From QHWT01 sp963755695 (lineage in GTDB: Bacteria > Acidobacteriota > Vicinamibacteria > Vicinamibacterales > 2-12-FULL-66-21), in NCBI GenBank assembly GCA_963755695.1, contig CAVWLB010000008.1, positions 744,001 to 808,000 of the forward strand: 64,000 nucleotides of DNA. The letters run 5' to 3'. The notes beneath the pieces were generated by a model. The model was given only the letters and a program-made list of their open reading frames with translations. It made no database searches and was not told where the DNA came from. This document shows positions 1-9,599 of the stretch, piece by piece (within the stretch, counting starts at the first letter, position 1; the number at the start of each line of letters is the position of its first letter). Both the position numbers and the translations under genes were made by a program.

Positions 1-2
1 TC

Positions 3-308
3 GGCGTGCGCCTGCACTGCGAAGACCTCTCGGTCGAGCAGGGGGTCCGATTCTTCCGCGACGAAGCGTATCTGGAGGAGGCTGCGGCGCGCCGCGAGGC
101 CGAGCGCGGCACGTTCGATCCGTCGTACGTCCTGTATTCGCTGGGCAAACTGATGGTGCTGAAGCTGCGGGAGGACTACAAAGCCGGCGCTGCCGCGAAA
201 TTCACGCTGCGCGAGTTCCACGACACGCTGCTCGGAAACGGCACGGTGCCGCTCTGGCTGCACCGGAATCTGATGCTCGGCGAGAACAATGGGGCGATGC
301 TTGAGTAG
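3..308 (+). CDS. DUF885 family protein, C-terminal fragment (cut by window edge)
   Basis: The reading frame is open from the first bases of the window, so the true start lies outside it and only about 100 C-terminal residues are present. The tail carries the arrangement typical of DUF885 proteins: a helix around SLGKLMVLKLRE followed by FTLREFHDTLLGNG and a short PLWL segment. DUF885 proteins are often predicted to be secreted or periplasmic metallopeptidase-like proteins of uncertain substrate; the catalytic part is not visible here. Family call is from remembered motif shape, not a search. Confidence 0.75.
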   Translation, partial: GVRLHCEDLSVEQGVRFFRDEAYLEEAAARREAERGTFDPSYVLYSLGKLMVLKLREDYKAGAAAKFTLREFHDTLLGNGTVPLWLHRNLMLGENNGAMLE

Positions 309-419
309 ACCGAAGCGGTGCAGCAGGATACCACCGGTTGCCGCGCTCGCCGCTTCCGGCGGTTGGCGATCGACCCCGAACCAGGTGCAACCGAATCAGC
401 GCTGACGGTCCAGTAGTCT

Positions 420-764
420 ATGCCTCTGTACGAATACCAGTGTGACTCCTGTCACGAGCGCTTCGAGCGCATCCAGAAGTACTCTGATCCGCCGGTCGAT
501 GTCTGCCCGAAGTGCGGCGCGGGTCCGGTGAGGAAGCTGGTCTCATCTCCAGCGATCCAGTTCAAAGGATCTGGCTTGTACATCACCGACTACGCCCGGA
601 AGTCCGGCGACGCCACGAAGTCCGCCGAGACGAAGTCCTCCGAGACAAAGTCCTCCGAGACGACGTCGTCGGGGTCCTCCTCCGATTCGATGTCGGCTGC
701 GAAGTCGACGAGCGAGACGTCAGCCCAGAGCAAGCCCGCGGAGACCGCCCCGAAGAAGGACTAG
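420..764 (+). CDS. FmdB-family zinc ribbon protein
   Basis: 114 residues. The first 60 form a standard FmdB zinc ribbon: MPLYEYQC start, CxxC pair (CDSC) at residues 8-11, second CxxC (CPKC) near 31-34, then KLVSSPAIQFKGSGLY, typical of this family. The remaining half is low complexity, rich in Ser, Thr, Lys and Glu, and built from a 15-nt tandem repeat at 615-659. The family is named for a putative regulator of formamidase in Methylophilus; function is generally unknown. Its stop codon overlaps the convergent galU stop codon by two bases. Confidence 0.85.
   Translation: MPLYEYQCDSCHERFERIQKYSDPPVDVCPKCGAGPVRKLVSSPAIQFKGSGLYITDYARKSGDATKSAETKSSETKSSETTSSGSSSDSMSAAKSTSETSAQSKPAETAPKKD
615..659 (+). 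repeat. 15-nt tandem repeat, three copies, inside fmdB-like gene
   Basis: Three consecutive near-identical 15-nt units, the first being acgaagtccgccgag, encode TKSAE-TKSSE-TKSSE in the hydrophilic tail of the FmdB-like protein. In-frame unit length means copy-number change would not break the gene. Confidence 0.8.
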
Positions 765-1657
765 CGGCGGACGCCGGTCGTCTGTCCGAGGTCGATCCCG
801 CGCAGATATTCGACGGAAAGGTTCGGCCAGATCCGGCCGGCGCAGCGCGAAGTACACGACCGCCTCGCAGGAAACCCAGCTTGTTGCCGGTATCGTGACG
901 CACGCCATCGATGCGGCAGCCGTAGATCGGGCGGTTTTTCAGCAGGCGCCGCAGCCCGTTGGTCAGCTGGATTTCACCGGTGCGATCCTTGGCGGTTTCT
1001 TCGAGCGCAGGGAAGATGTCGGGCGTCAGCACGTAGCGACCGATGATCGCCAGATTGGATGGCGCTTCGTCGCGCGGCGGCTTCTCCACGAGATCGCGAA
1101 TCTGGTAGACGCCGGGCCGCACTTCCTCCGCGTCGATGATCCCGTAGGAGCTGACATCTTCGCGGGGGACTTCTTCGATCGCGAGCACCGGCCCGCGCAG
1201 TTCCTCGAACACGTCGATCATCTGGCGCAACGCCGGCGGATTCGCATCGATCACATCATCGCCGAGAATCACCGCGAAGGGTTCCGATCCGACCAGGGTG
1301 CGGGTGACGAGCACCGCATGCCCCAGGCCCAGCGGCTCACCCTGTCGCACGTACGAAAAGTTGATCAGGTTCGAGATCTTCCTGATTTCGTCGAGCAGCT
1401 CGGTCTTCCCGCGGGCTTCGAGAAAGGTCTCGAGCTCGACCGAGACGTCGAAGTGATCTTCGATCGCATTCTTGCCGCGACCGGTGACGAGGATGATGTT
1501 GTCGACGCCGGACGAGAGCGCCTCCTCGACGCCGGTACTGGATGATTGGCTTGTCGACGAGCGGCAGCATCTCTTTCGGCTGCGCCTTGGTTGCGGGCAG
1601 AAAACGTGTGCCGAGTCCCGCCACCGGAAACACCGCTTTGCGGACCGTCTGCGCCAT
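761..1657 (-). CDS. galU: UTP--glucose-1-phosphate uridylyltransferase, interrupted by three +1 frameshifts
   Basis: Makes UDP-glucose from UTP and glucose 1-phosphate in the cytoplasm, feeding cell-envelope polysaccharides. The N-terminus carries the nucleotidyltransferase signature (FPVAGLGTRFLPATK, then KEMLPLVDKPIIQY), followed by EPFAVILGDD and the GEIQLTNGLR region and a normal C-terminus. No single frame covers it. Removing one base near 1534, one near 867 and one near 812 gives a continuous protein of about 297 residues that matches GalU from end to end and stops at 761. The breaks are likely sequence errors; a recent pseudogene cannot be excluded. It converges on the FmdB-like gene with overlapping stop codons. 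Confidence 0.88.
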
Positions 1658-1706
1658 GTTCGGATGGTATCTCAGGCGAGCGCCGTCCCGGTATAGGATT
1701 TAGTCG

Positions 1707-2999
1707 ATGCTCGATCCCGCCTTCGTTCGCGATCACATCGAAGAGGTGCGAGCAGGATTGCGCAATCGCGGCTTGCAGCCGGATGCTGAACTCGAACAGA
1801 TCGCGGCGGTCGACTCCGAGCGTCGCCGACTGATTCCGGAGCTCGAAGGACTGAAGCGCGAGCAGAACGCCGCCGGCGACGAGGTGGCGCGCGCCAAGCG
1901 CCAGGGGCAGGACGCATCGGCACTCTTCGCTGCCAGCAAGGCGCGGGGACAACGAATCAAGCAACTCGAGGCCGAGCTCGAACAGATCGAGCAGCGCAGG
2001 GCGTCGTTGCTGATGACGATTCCCAACCTGCCGCACGCCTCGGTGCCGATCGGGGCGAGCGCGAACGACAACCGGGAAGTAAGGCGGCACGGCGAGCCGC
2101 GGCGGTTCGACTTCGATCCCAAACCACATTGGGATCTCGGCCCCGGATTGGGCATTCTGGATTTCGAGCGCGCGACCAAGATGTCCGGCGCGCGATTCTC
2201 CGTGTTGATGGGAGCGGGCGCGCGCCTCGCGCGGGCGCTCATCAACTTCATGCTCGAGTTGCACACGCGCGAGCACGCCTATCTGGAGGTCGAGCCGCCG
2301 TTTCTCGTCAATGCCGACGCCTTGCGGGGAACCGGCAACCTGCCGAAATTCGAGCAGGATCTCTTCAAGATCGGCGGCGATTGGGATCTGTTCCTGATTC
2401 CCACCGCAGAAGTGCCGCTCACCAACCTTCACCGCGGTGAGATCCTCGACGGTCGTCAGCTTCCGCTGCGATATACGGCCTACACGCCGTGCTTCCGCAG
2501 CGAAGCAGGCTCGTACGGGGCTGACGTGCGGGGTCTCATTCGCCAGCACCAATTCGACAAGGTGGAGCTGGTCAAGTTCACGACACCCGATCACTCGTAC
2601 GACGAGCTCGAATCGCTCACGGCCAATGCGGAGGAAGTCCTGAAGCGTCTCGAGCTGCCCTATCGAACAGTGCTGCTCTCGACCGGAGATATGGGCTTCG
2701 CTTCCGCCAAGACCTACGACATCGAGGTGTGGCTCCCGAGTCAGAAGACGTATCGCGAAATTTCTTCCTGCAGCAACACCGAAGCCTTTCAGGCGCGCCG
2801 CGCAAATATCAAGTTCCGCGCCCAGGGGACCGGAAAGGCCGAGTTCGTCCACACGCTCAATGGATCTGGCCTTGCCGTCGGTCGCACGCTGATCGCGATT
2901 CTCGAGAACTATCAGCAGAAGGACGGTTCGGTCGACATTCCCACCGCGCTTCGTCCCTACATGGGTGGCATGGAAAGAATCTCGGTGACCAGCCGGTAA
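1707..2999 (+). CDS. serS: Seryl-tRNA synthetase
   Basis: Class II aminoacyl-tRNA synthetase, 430 residues, the usual bacterial length. Residues about 1-100 form the long antiparallel coiled-coil arm that contacts the tRNA-Ser variable arm (Glu/Arg/Lys-rich, with LKREQNAAGDE). Motif 2 is visible as YTPCFRSEAGSYGADVRGLI with HQFDKVELVKF after it, and motif 3 as SGLAVGRTLIAILENYQ. The ATG follows galU divergently with a 49-bp gap. The cognate tRNA-Ser(TGA) lies 3.3 kb downstream. No odd features; identity is secure. Confidence 0.97.
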   Translation: MLDPAFVRDHIEEVRAGLRNRGLQPDAELEQIAAVDSERRRLIPELEGLKREQNAAGDEVARAKRQGQDASALFAASKARGQRIKQLEAELEQIEQRRASLLMTIPNLPHASVPIGASANDNREVRRHGEPRRFDFDPKPHWDLGPGLGILDFERATKMSGARFSVLMGAGARLARALINFMLELHTREHAYLEVEPPFLVNADALRGTGNLPKFEQDLFKIGGDWDLFLIPTAEVPLTNLHRGEILDGRQLPLRYTAYTPCFRSEAGSYGADVRGLIRQHQFDKVELVKFTTPDHSYDELESLTANAEEVLKRLELPYRTVLLSTGDMGFASAKTYDIEVWLPSQKTYREISSCSNTEAFQARRANIKFRAQGTGKAEFVHTLNGSGLAVGRTLIAILENYQQKDGSVDIPTALRPYMGGMERISVTSR

Positions 3000-3043
3000 T
3001 CCCGAAGCGGCCTCCTTCCGTCTAAGGCCTGCGGGGGTGCGAC

Positions 3044-5495
3044 ATGACGCTGAGACAGGACATCCGGCACGCCGTCAGGATGGCTCGCCGGCAGCCGGCC
3101 TTTTCTCTCCTGGTCATTCTCACTCTGGGGGTCGGAATCGGCGCCAACGCCGCTGTCTTCAGCGTGGTCAACAGCGTGCTGTTGAAGCCGCTGCCGTTTC
3201 CGGCAAGCGATCGCCTGGTGGCCGTCTGGGGAAGGTTCGATCCCGAGAGCGGTTTCAACTTTCCGCGATTCCCGCTGTCCCCGCCGGAATTCGTGGACTA
3301 CCGGGGGCAGTCGCGGGCCCTGGAAGACATCAGCGCCTGGAGCCGTGAGGAAATCACCGTCGGCGGTCCCGGTGCAGAGCCGGAGCGAGTGACCGCCGCG
3401 GCGGTCAGCGCGAACATGCTGTCTCTTCTTCGCGTCGCCCCGGCGCTTGGTCGTGGATTTACTTCGGACGAAGATCGTCCGGGCGGAGCGCCGGTTGCGC
3501 TTCTCGGGAACACATACTGGCAGGCTCGGTTCGGCGGCGATCCATCGATCGTCGGGCGCACGGTGCCAATGAACGGCGTGCAGACGACCATCGTCGGAAT
3601 CATGCCGCCCGGTTTCACCTATCCAGGTGCGACCACACGGATCTGGGTGCCCATCCAGATTGATCCGAAGAACCCTGGCAGCCGCAAATCTCACAGCATC
3701 CGCGCCGTCGGCAGGTTGGCGCCGTCGGCATCGCTTGACACCGCGCGTGCCGAACTGCAGACGATCATGGCGGCGTGGAAGGCGCAATATCCGGACATTC
3801 ATACCGGGCATTACCTCTTCATCCGACCGCTCCTCGACGATGTGGCAGGATCCGTGAGACCGGCACTCGTGGCGCTGCTCGCCGCGACCGGATTCGTTCT
3901 TCTGATTGTGTGCGCCAACGTCGCGAGTCTGTTGCTCGCCCGCGCGGAGGCGCGCACGCGTGAAATGGCGATCCGGGGCGCGCTTGGTGCCGGTCGCGCC
4001 GGGCTAGTGAGGCTCACGCTGATTGAAAGCGGAGTGCTCGCGCTCGCTGGGGGCCTGCTGGGCGTGGCGTTGGCCCAGGTGGCTGTTCGCGCTCTCCTGC
4101 AAGTCGATCCGTCGAGCATTCCCAGATCGACCGAAATCGGAGTCGACGTGCGGATGCTGACCTTTGCGACCGCACTCTCGCTCGCATCGGCCTTGCTCTT
4201 CGGGCTCGTGCCAGCGCTTCGAGGCGCTTCTCCTGCGTTGCAGGAAACACTTCGTGAGAGCAGCCAGTCGGCGACGGCGGGAGTCGGGCGTCAGCTTGCG
4301 AGAAAGGGCCTGGTCGCAATCGAAGTCGCCCTCGGCATCGTCCTCGTGCTGGGCGCGACGCTGATGGTCCGCAGCTTCGATCGGCTGCTGTCCGTCGAAC
4401 CTGGATTTCAGCCGTCCGGCGTCCTCATGGCCAATGTCGACCTGCCAGTCGCCTCCTACAAGGACGACCTGCGGGTCGAAACGTTCTATGACACGTTGCT
4501 GACGCGAGTTCGCGCGCTTCCAGGGGTGCATGCCGCATCGGCTGCGAGCGGCGTGCCGATGTGGAGCGACATTGGCGTGTGGGACTTCGAGATCGAAGGG
4601 CATCCGAAGCCCCGCGCCGGCGAGACGGCCTGGAACGCGGCCGTCGTGGTCGCCAGAGGATCGTACTTCGACACGTTGCAGATTCCCCTGGTGCGGGGTC
4701 GCGTCTTTTCCGAGCAGGACGACGTGCGAAGCATGCCGGTCGCAATAGTGAACGAGACGATGGCAGCCCGATTCTTCAATGGAGAAGACCCGATTGGCCG
4801 GAGGATTCGCGTGATGGGCATCGCCAGCAACGATGCCTGGATGACGGTGGTGGGAATCGTCCGCGACATCCGCGACGAGGGACTCGACGTACCGCCGCGT
4901 CCGACGTACTACCTGTCGCATGCGCAGACCCCGGTGACGCAACAGGGCGCCTACCGATCGATGACGGTCTTGCTGCGCGTCATGGGGAAGCCGGAGGCCA
5001 TCATTCCCGCCGTGCGCGCCGCCGTTCGCGAGCTCGATCCGGCTCTGCCGCTGTTCGACGTTCAGACCGTCGACGCGGTCATCGATACATCACTTGCGCG
5101 CCCGCGCTTTACGACACTGCTGCTGGCGCTGTTCGCATTGATCGGGGCCCTGCTCGGAGCCAGCGGCATTTACGGCGTCCTCTCGGTACACGGTCGCGAG
5201 ACGCACTCAGGAACTCGGCATCCGGCGAGCCCTGGGAGCGCCAGCCGGACGCCTGGTCACCGACATCATCCTGCGCGGCATGCAGCCGGTCGCGCTCGGG
5301 CTGATTGCCGGCATCCTCGGATCTTTCTGGGCGACGCGGCTCCTCACCACACAGTTGTTCGGCATTTCGCCGACTGATCCATCAACGTACGTTCTCGCGA
5401 GCGCCGCCGTGCTGCTGGTTGCGCTGGCGGCTTGCGCCCTTCCGGCGCGTCGCGCTCTTCACATCAGCCCGATCAGCGCCCTTCGATCCGAATGA
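3044..5495 (+). CDS. ADOP-type ABC transporter permease (MacB/FtsX family), one +1 frameshift
   Basis: Orphan permease with the duplicated architecture common in Acidobacteriota: N-terminal membrane segment (FSLLVILTLGVGIGANAAVFSVVN), periplasmic MacB_PCD domain, a cluster of three membrane helices with FtsX signature, a second periplasmic domain (from about residue 430) and a last membrane set. There is no ATPase next to it. An extra G near 5185 breaks the frame after SGIYGVLS; deleting it gives YTVARRTQELGIRRALGA and a continuous 816-residue protein ending PISALRSE at 5495. Substrate unknown; MacB relatives couple to efflux or lipoprotein and envelope processes. It starts 44 bp after serS. 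Confidence 0.9.
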
Positions 5496-5578
5496 GCGTT
5501 CCCGGCCGTGGATGATGATGTCGCAGACCTTACGATGCGCGGCCCGGGCTCGTGATAGGCTTTTTCGGACCTTCGGAC

Positions 5579-6127
5579 ATGCATCCCTGGCACGACAGCT
5601 ACATCGACGACGCCCTGATCGAGACCGCCTTTCCAGTCGTCATTGAAATTCCCAAGGGCAGCAAGAACAAGTACGAGCTTGACAAGGAGACCGGACTGCT
5701 GCGATTGGATCGGGTTCTGTACAGCGCCGTCTATTACCCTGCTGACTACGGCTTCATTCCGCGATCGTTCTGTGATGACGGCGATCCGCTGGATGCGATG
5801 GTGCTCGGCCAGGAGCCGGTCTATCCGCTGACGATCGTCGAAGCGCGGGCCATCGGGGTGATGCGCATGCGTGACGAGAAGGGGATCGACGACAAGATCG
5901 TCGCGGTCAGCGTTCACGACCCGGCGTTTGCGGATTACACCGACCAGGACCAGCTTCCGAGCCACATCCTGCGCGAGGTCCGCCGCTTTTTCGAAGACTA
6001 CAAGACTCTCGAAAACAAGCAGGTGGTCGTCGAAGACATGCAGGGTCCTGGAGAGGCAGTTCGCATCATTCGCGAGGCGCTGGAACTTTACCGCCAGCTG
6101 CGCCGCGGCCAGCTCGCGAGGTTGTAG
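5579..6127 (+). CDS. ppa: Inorganic pyrophosphatase
   Basis: Soluble family I pyrophosphatase that hydrolyses PPi to phosphate, pulling biosynthetic reactions forward. Visible signatures: VVIEIPKGSKNKYELDKETG, the YYPADYGFIP strand, and the metal-binding DDGDPLDAMVL motif, then DDKIVAVSVHDP. I chose the ATG at 5579 (MHPWHDSYIDD), which matches usual starts of this subfamily; a GTG at 5552 would add nine residues. Length about 182 residues is normal. It stands alone between the ADOP permease and tRNA-Ser. Confidence 0.95.
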   Translation: MHPWHDSYIDDALIETAFPVVIEIPKGSKNKYELDKETGLLRLDRVLYSAVYYPADYGFIPRSFCDDGDPLDAMVLGQEPVYPLTIVEARAIGVMRMRDEKGIDDKIVAVSVHDPAFADYTDQDQLPSHILREVRRFFEDYKTLENKQVVVEDMQGPGEAVRIIREALELYRQLRRGQLARL

Positions 6128-6287
6128 TTCGACAATCGAAGGTGGCCCTTGCCTCTTCCACGCCGGGTTGCGGGTGATGCTGGCGCAGCGGCCCGCTCCG
6201 ATGTGTGAGAACCATAGTTCGTTCACGCAAGTTGAGCGACCGCGTCGGTCCGCCCGAACTCGCTGGATGTGCGAGAATTGCTCTGTC

Positions 6288-6375
<88 letters not shown>

Positions 6376-6405
6376 ATCCCATTCAACCTCTCGAACAACC
6401 AATTG

Positions 6406-7152
6406 ATGGTTGACGTCGAGCCGTGGCTTGCCGCACTTGAAGAGCGGCACCTCGCCAACCTGACCAGGCCCGAGCTCACACGTGCGTTGCGGGCGCTGTC
6501 TTCCTGTTATGTCGAGCGTCGCGATCGGCTCGCCCGGGGCGCCGCGCTGGAAGGTTCGGGCAAGCGTGCCGCCTTCGCGCTCTTCTACGGTCCGCTCCAC
6601 TTCCTTACGATCACTCACGTGGTCGATGCTCTCGGCGCGAACGCGCGCGCGCTGAGGGAGATCGTCGATCTCGGATGCGGCACGGGAGCGGCGGGAGTTG
6701 CGTGGGCGTTGGCGTGCAGCCAGCGCCCCTCGATTGCCGGAATCGACCGCAGTTCCTGGGCCGTGCAAGAGGCGAACTGGACCTATCGCTATTTTGCCGT
6801 GCGGGGGCTCGCGGCCACGGGAGACATCGCCCGCGCGGCAGTGCGCGCAGATCACCGCTCCGGGATTCTGCTGGCGTACGTCGTCAACGAATTGGGGGCT
6901 GACGAACGCGCGGTGCTGCTCGAGCGGATCGTCGCCCGAGTGCGCGCGGGCGCTGCGCTGTTGGTGGTCGAACCAATCGCACGACGCGGCCGTGACTGGT
7001 GGGACGAGTGGTGCCGTCAGCTGACAGCCGCGGGCGCCCGCGCGGATGAGTGGCGATTCGATGTCGCACTCCCGCCGTTTGTGCGAAGCATCGCGAAAGG
7101 TGCGGGGCTCGATCCCCGTGAGTTGACGGCACGGACGATCGCCAGGATTTGA
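6406..7152 (+). CDS. Class I SAM-dependent methyltransferase
   Basis: About 248 residues. Motif I of the Rossmann methyltransferase fold is clear (EIVDLGCGTGAAGVAWAL), followed by an acidic strand end (AGIDRS) and the region ILLAYVVNELG in the motif IV position. The overall shape resembles small-subunit ribosomal methyltransferase-like Rsm22 relatives, but no substrate can be named from sequence alone. The ATG at 6406 is preferred over the TTG at 6403. It begins 31 bp after tRNA-Ser and converges with the ClC channel gene. Confidence 0.8.
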   Translation: MVDVEPWLAALEERHLANLTRPELTRALRALSSCYVERRDRLARGAALEGSGKRAAFALFYGPLHFLTITHVVDALGANARALREIVDLGCGTGAAGVAWALACSQRPSIAGIDRSSWAVQEANWTYRYFAVRGLAATGDIARAAVRADHRSGILLAYVVNELGADERAVLLERIVARVRAGAALLVVEPIARRGRDWWDEWCRQLTAAGARADEWRFDVALPPFVRSIAKGAGLDPRELTARTIARI

Positions 7153-7166
7153 CCGCTCGCGCGATG

Positions 7167-9009
7167 TCACGTGCTTGAAGGATCCTCCGGGTCGCCGCCG
7201 GCCATGGCGGCCCGGAACGCGAACGGAAACCCGAAGCGCACGCTGAGCACCCGCTCGCGCCGGCGTTCTGCCTCGAGGTTGAGCGCCCGCGCCTTCAACA
7301 GATCGTCCAGCGCAATCATTCCCACCAGGGTTGGAATCGGTCCTCGTTCAACGACGGGGAAGCGCGTCAACCCGGTCTCGGCCATGCGATGCACGATCAG
7401 ACGAAGCGGCTCGTCCGGATATGCCACCGTCGGCGTGGAGCGCACGATGGCACGCATCTGCGCCGCGGCGTCTCCAGGCGCGCCATCGACCAGTCGTTGC
7501 AGATCCACGCGTGTGACGACGCCGATCAGCCGCTGACTCTCGTCGACAATCGGATACAAGCGCTGCGGCCCCTTTGCAGGATCCACGTGCAGCGATTGAA
7601 CCAGTGTATCGAACGGCGCGCCGGTCGGAAGCGCCGCGATATTCGAGCGCATGACCTCTCGCGCGAAGAGAATCTCCAGGGGATCGACCGCGTACTCGCG
7701 GCTCAGATGGAACCCGCGCCGGGCCACCTTCTCGGTAAGGATCGATCGCCGCAGCAGCAGCACCGTGCAGCCGTGGGCGATGGTGACCGCGACCAGCAAC
7801 GGCAGCAGCATGTTGACGTCGTGGGTGAGCTCGAGCGCGAAGATGACGCCGGTGAAAGGCGACCTCATCGTCCCGCCCAGAATCGCTCCCATGCTGACCA
7901 GCGGCCAGAATCCGATGCCTTCGAACGGCAGCACCATCGCCTCGATGCCGCCAAGCGCGCCGCCCATCATCAGCAAAGGCGCCAGGACACCTCCCGACGT
8001 GCCGGATCCCAGCGAAACCGACCAGATGATCGACTTGACGATGAGGATGCCGACGATGACGTGACCGGTGACGTTTCCTTGAACCAGCGCGCCGATCGTG
8101 TCGTAGCCGACGCCCAGCGCCTGCGGAAAGACGTAGCCGCCCAGGCCGATGACGAGGCCGCCGATTGCCGGCCACCACATCCAGTGAATGGGTAAGTGCT
8201 GGAACGCATCTTCCGCCGCATACACCGCGAGCGTCAGCAGCGCCGACAATCCGCCAGCGAGCAGTCCCGCGACGATGCAGCCGGCGAGCCCCTGAGGACC
8301 GATGAACACCGGATGCGGGGGTGACCGGGAACAGCGGACCGAGCCCGATGATGTAGCGTCGCGCGGCGGCGGCCGTGGCGCTGGCGAGCGCCACCGGGAT
8401 CATGCTTCGGGGCTTCCACTCGAAGAGCAGCAGTTCGACAGCGAGCAGCACGGCGGCAACCGGCGACGCGAAGGTCGCCGACATGCCGGCCGCGGCGCCC
8501 GCCACGAGCAGGGTCTTCCGCTCCGCACTGGTCAGGTGAAAGAACTGCGCAATCAGCGAGCCGACGGCCCCGCCGGTCATGATGATCGGGCCCTCGGCAC
8601 CGAACGGGCCACCGGAACCGATTGAAATCGCCGCGGACACCGGCTTGAGGACGGCGACCTTGGGCTCGACCCGGCTGCCATTGATCAGGATGGCTTCGAT
8701 TGCTTCCGGAATGCCGTGCCCGCGAATCCGCTCGGAGCCGTAGCGCGCCATGAATCCAATGATCAGCGCGCCCACAACCGGCACTAGGATGACGAATGGG
8801 CCAAGCGTGTGATCGGCCGGAGAGGTGAATGCGGTACTCCACCGCTGGAAGAAAAACAGATTCGTGAACAGCCCGATCAGTTTCAGCAACCAGAGCGCAA
8901 CATAAGCGCTGACGATGCCGATGCCGACGGCAATTGCGCCAATGGTGACGACCCGAGGGCCGGCGGTGAAGTCGCCAAGTCCGGACAGATCGTTGTTCCG
9001 ATTACCCAT
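7167..9009 (-). CDS. ClC-type chloride channel/antiporter with CBS domains, one +1 frameshift
   Basis: Inner-membrane ClC protein. The three selectivity-filter signatures are present: GSGGPFGAEGP with the gating glutamate, GHGIPEAIEA upstream of it, and GTSGGVLAPLL in the second half. Two CBS motifs follow the membrane domain (about the last 170 residues, VMRSNIAALPTG... and VRSTPTVAYPDEPLRLIV...). The frame breaks at a five-C run at 8316-8321; four Cs give GPLFPVTPHPVFIGPQGLAG and a continuous protein of about 613 residues. Its start overlaps the end of the upstream MarR gene by 8 bp, so the two are probably co-transcribed and the channel may be under MarR control. Confidence 0.9.
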
Positions 9010-9517
9010 TCCGCGGCGACCTCCGCCGACGGCGCGTCGTCTCGTCGAAAAACATCACTGCCTCCTGATCGTTGACTGCCATTGCACTCGAGAGCGCATC
9101 AAGTGAGGTCGCGAGCGCGCGGCGGCGCGACGCGGCAAGCCGCTCGATCCCGACTATCAACCGTTGCTGGGGAAGATTTGGAGCCCGTCGAATCAGCTTG
9201 CGTCCTTCCGGCGACAGCCGAAGCTCCACCCGCCGCGCGTCATTCTCACCCGGCCCACGGAGTACCAGGCCGCGCTCAACCAGACGCGCCACGACCGTCG
9301 AGACCGAGCTCTGATGGGTGTGGGTGCGCGCGGCCAACTCGTTGAGCGACAGGCACGGCGACTCGGCCAGCTTCTGAAGCACGAACAGCTGGGCGCCGGT
9401 CAGACCGAGGTGTTTTTCCGCCCAGCGTGACGACTCGTGCAACGTCTGGACGATGCGGCGCACCGCGTCGAGCACCACCCGGGTGTCGGCACTGCCGGCA
9501 TGTGTATGGGTCCCCAT
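9002..9517 (-). CDS. MarR-family transcriptional regulator
   Basis: 171 residues with the winged-helix MarR core: LTGAQLFVLQKLAE, LSLNELAARTHTHQSSVSTVVARLVERGLV (recognition helix) and GENDARRVELRLSPEGR in the wing. MarR proteins usually repress nearby genes and are relieved by small ligands. Here it overlaps the ClC channel gene by 8 bp and is divergent from the dicarboxylate symporter gene, so either or both could be targets. The ATG at 9517 sits only six bases after a good -10 box, suggesting a leaderless or near-leaderless message. Confidence 0.9.
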   Translation of the reverse strand: MGTHTHAGSADTRVVLDAVRRIVQTLHESSRWAEKHLGLTGAQLFVLQKLAESPCLSLNELAARTHTHQSSVSTVVARLVERGLVLRGPGENDARRVELRLSPEGRKLIRRAPNLPQQRLIVGIERLAASRRRALATSLDALSSAMAVNDQEAVMFFDETTRRRRRSPRNG

Positions 9518-9523
9518 ATATTT

Positions 9524-9553
9524 ATTGTAACGTCAGTCGGCCGAGTGAGACAA
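9524..9553 (-). promoter_or_regulatory. Predicted promoter of the marR-ClC unit
   Basis: On the minus strand TTGTCT (9553-9548) and TACAAT (9529-9524) are separated by 18 bp and resemble sigma-70 -35 and -10 boxes. They lie in an AT-rich pocket unlike its surroundings. The start codon begins six bases after the -10 box, so transcription would start at or very near the ATG. Sequence inspection only. Confidence 0.5.
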
Positions 9554-9599
9554 GCCGGCGCCTCAGGTCGGCGCGCACGTTTCAGGTAGAATCGCCCCG

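Noticed and set aside
895..1545. 216-residue plus-strand reading frame opposite galU
   Set aside because: It is antisense to galU, whose repaired protein has full family motifs; the plus-strand product has no domain and high Arg/Gly content typical of antisense frames.
4004..4942. 312-residue minus-strand frame inside the first ADOP gene
   Set aside because: Antisense to a clear ADOP permease; no signal peptide, motif or ribosome site.
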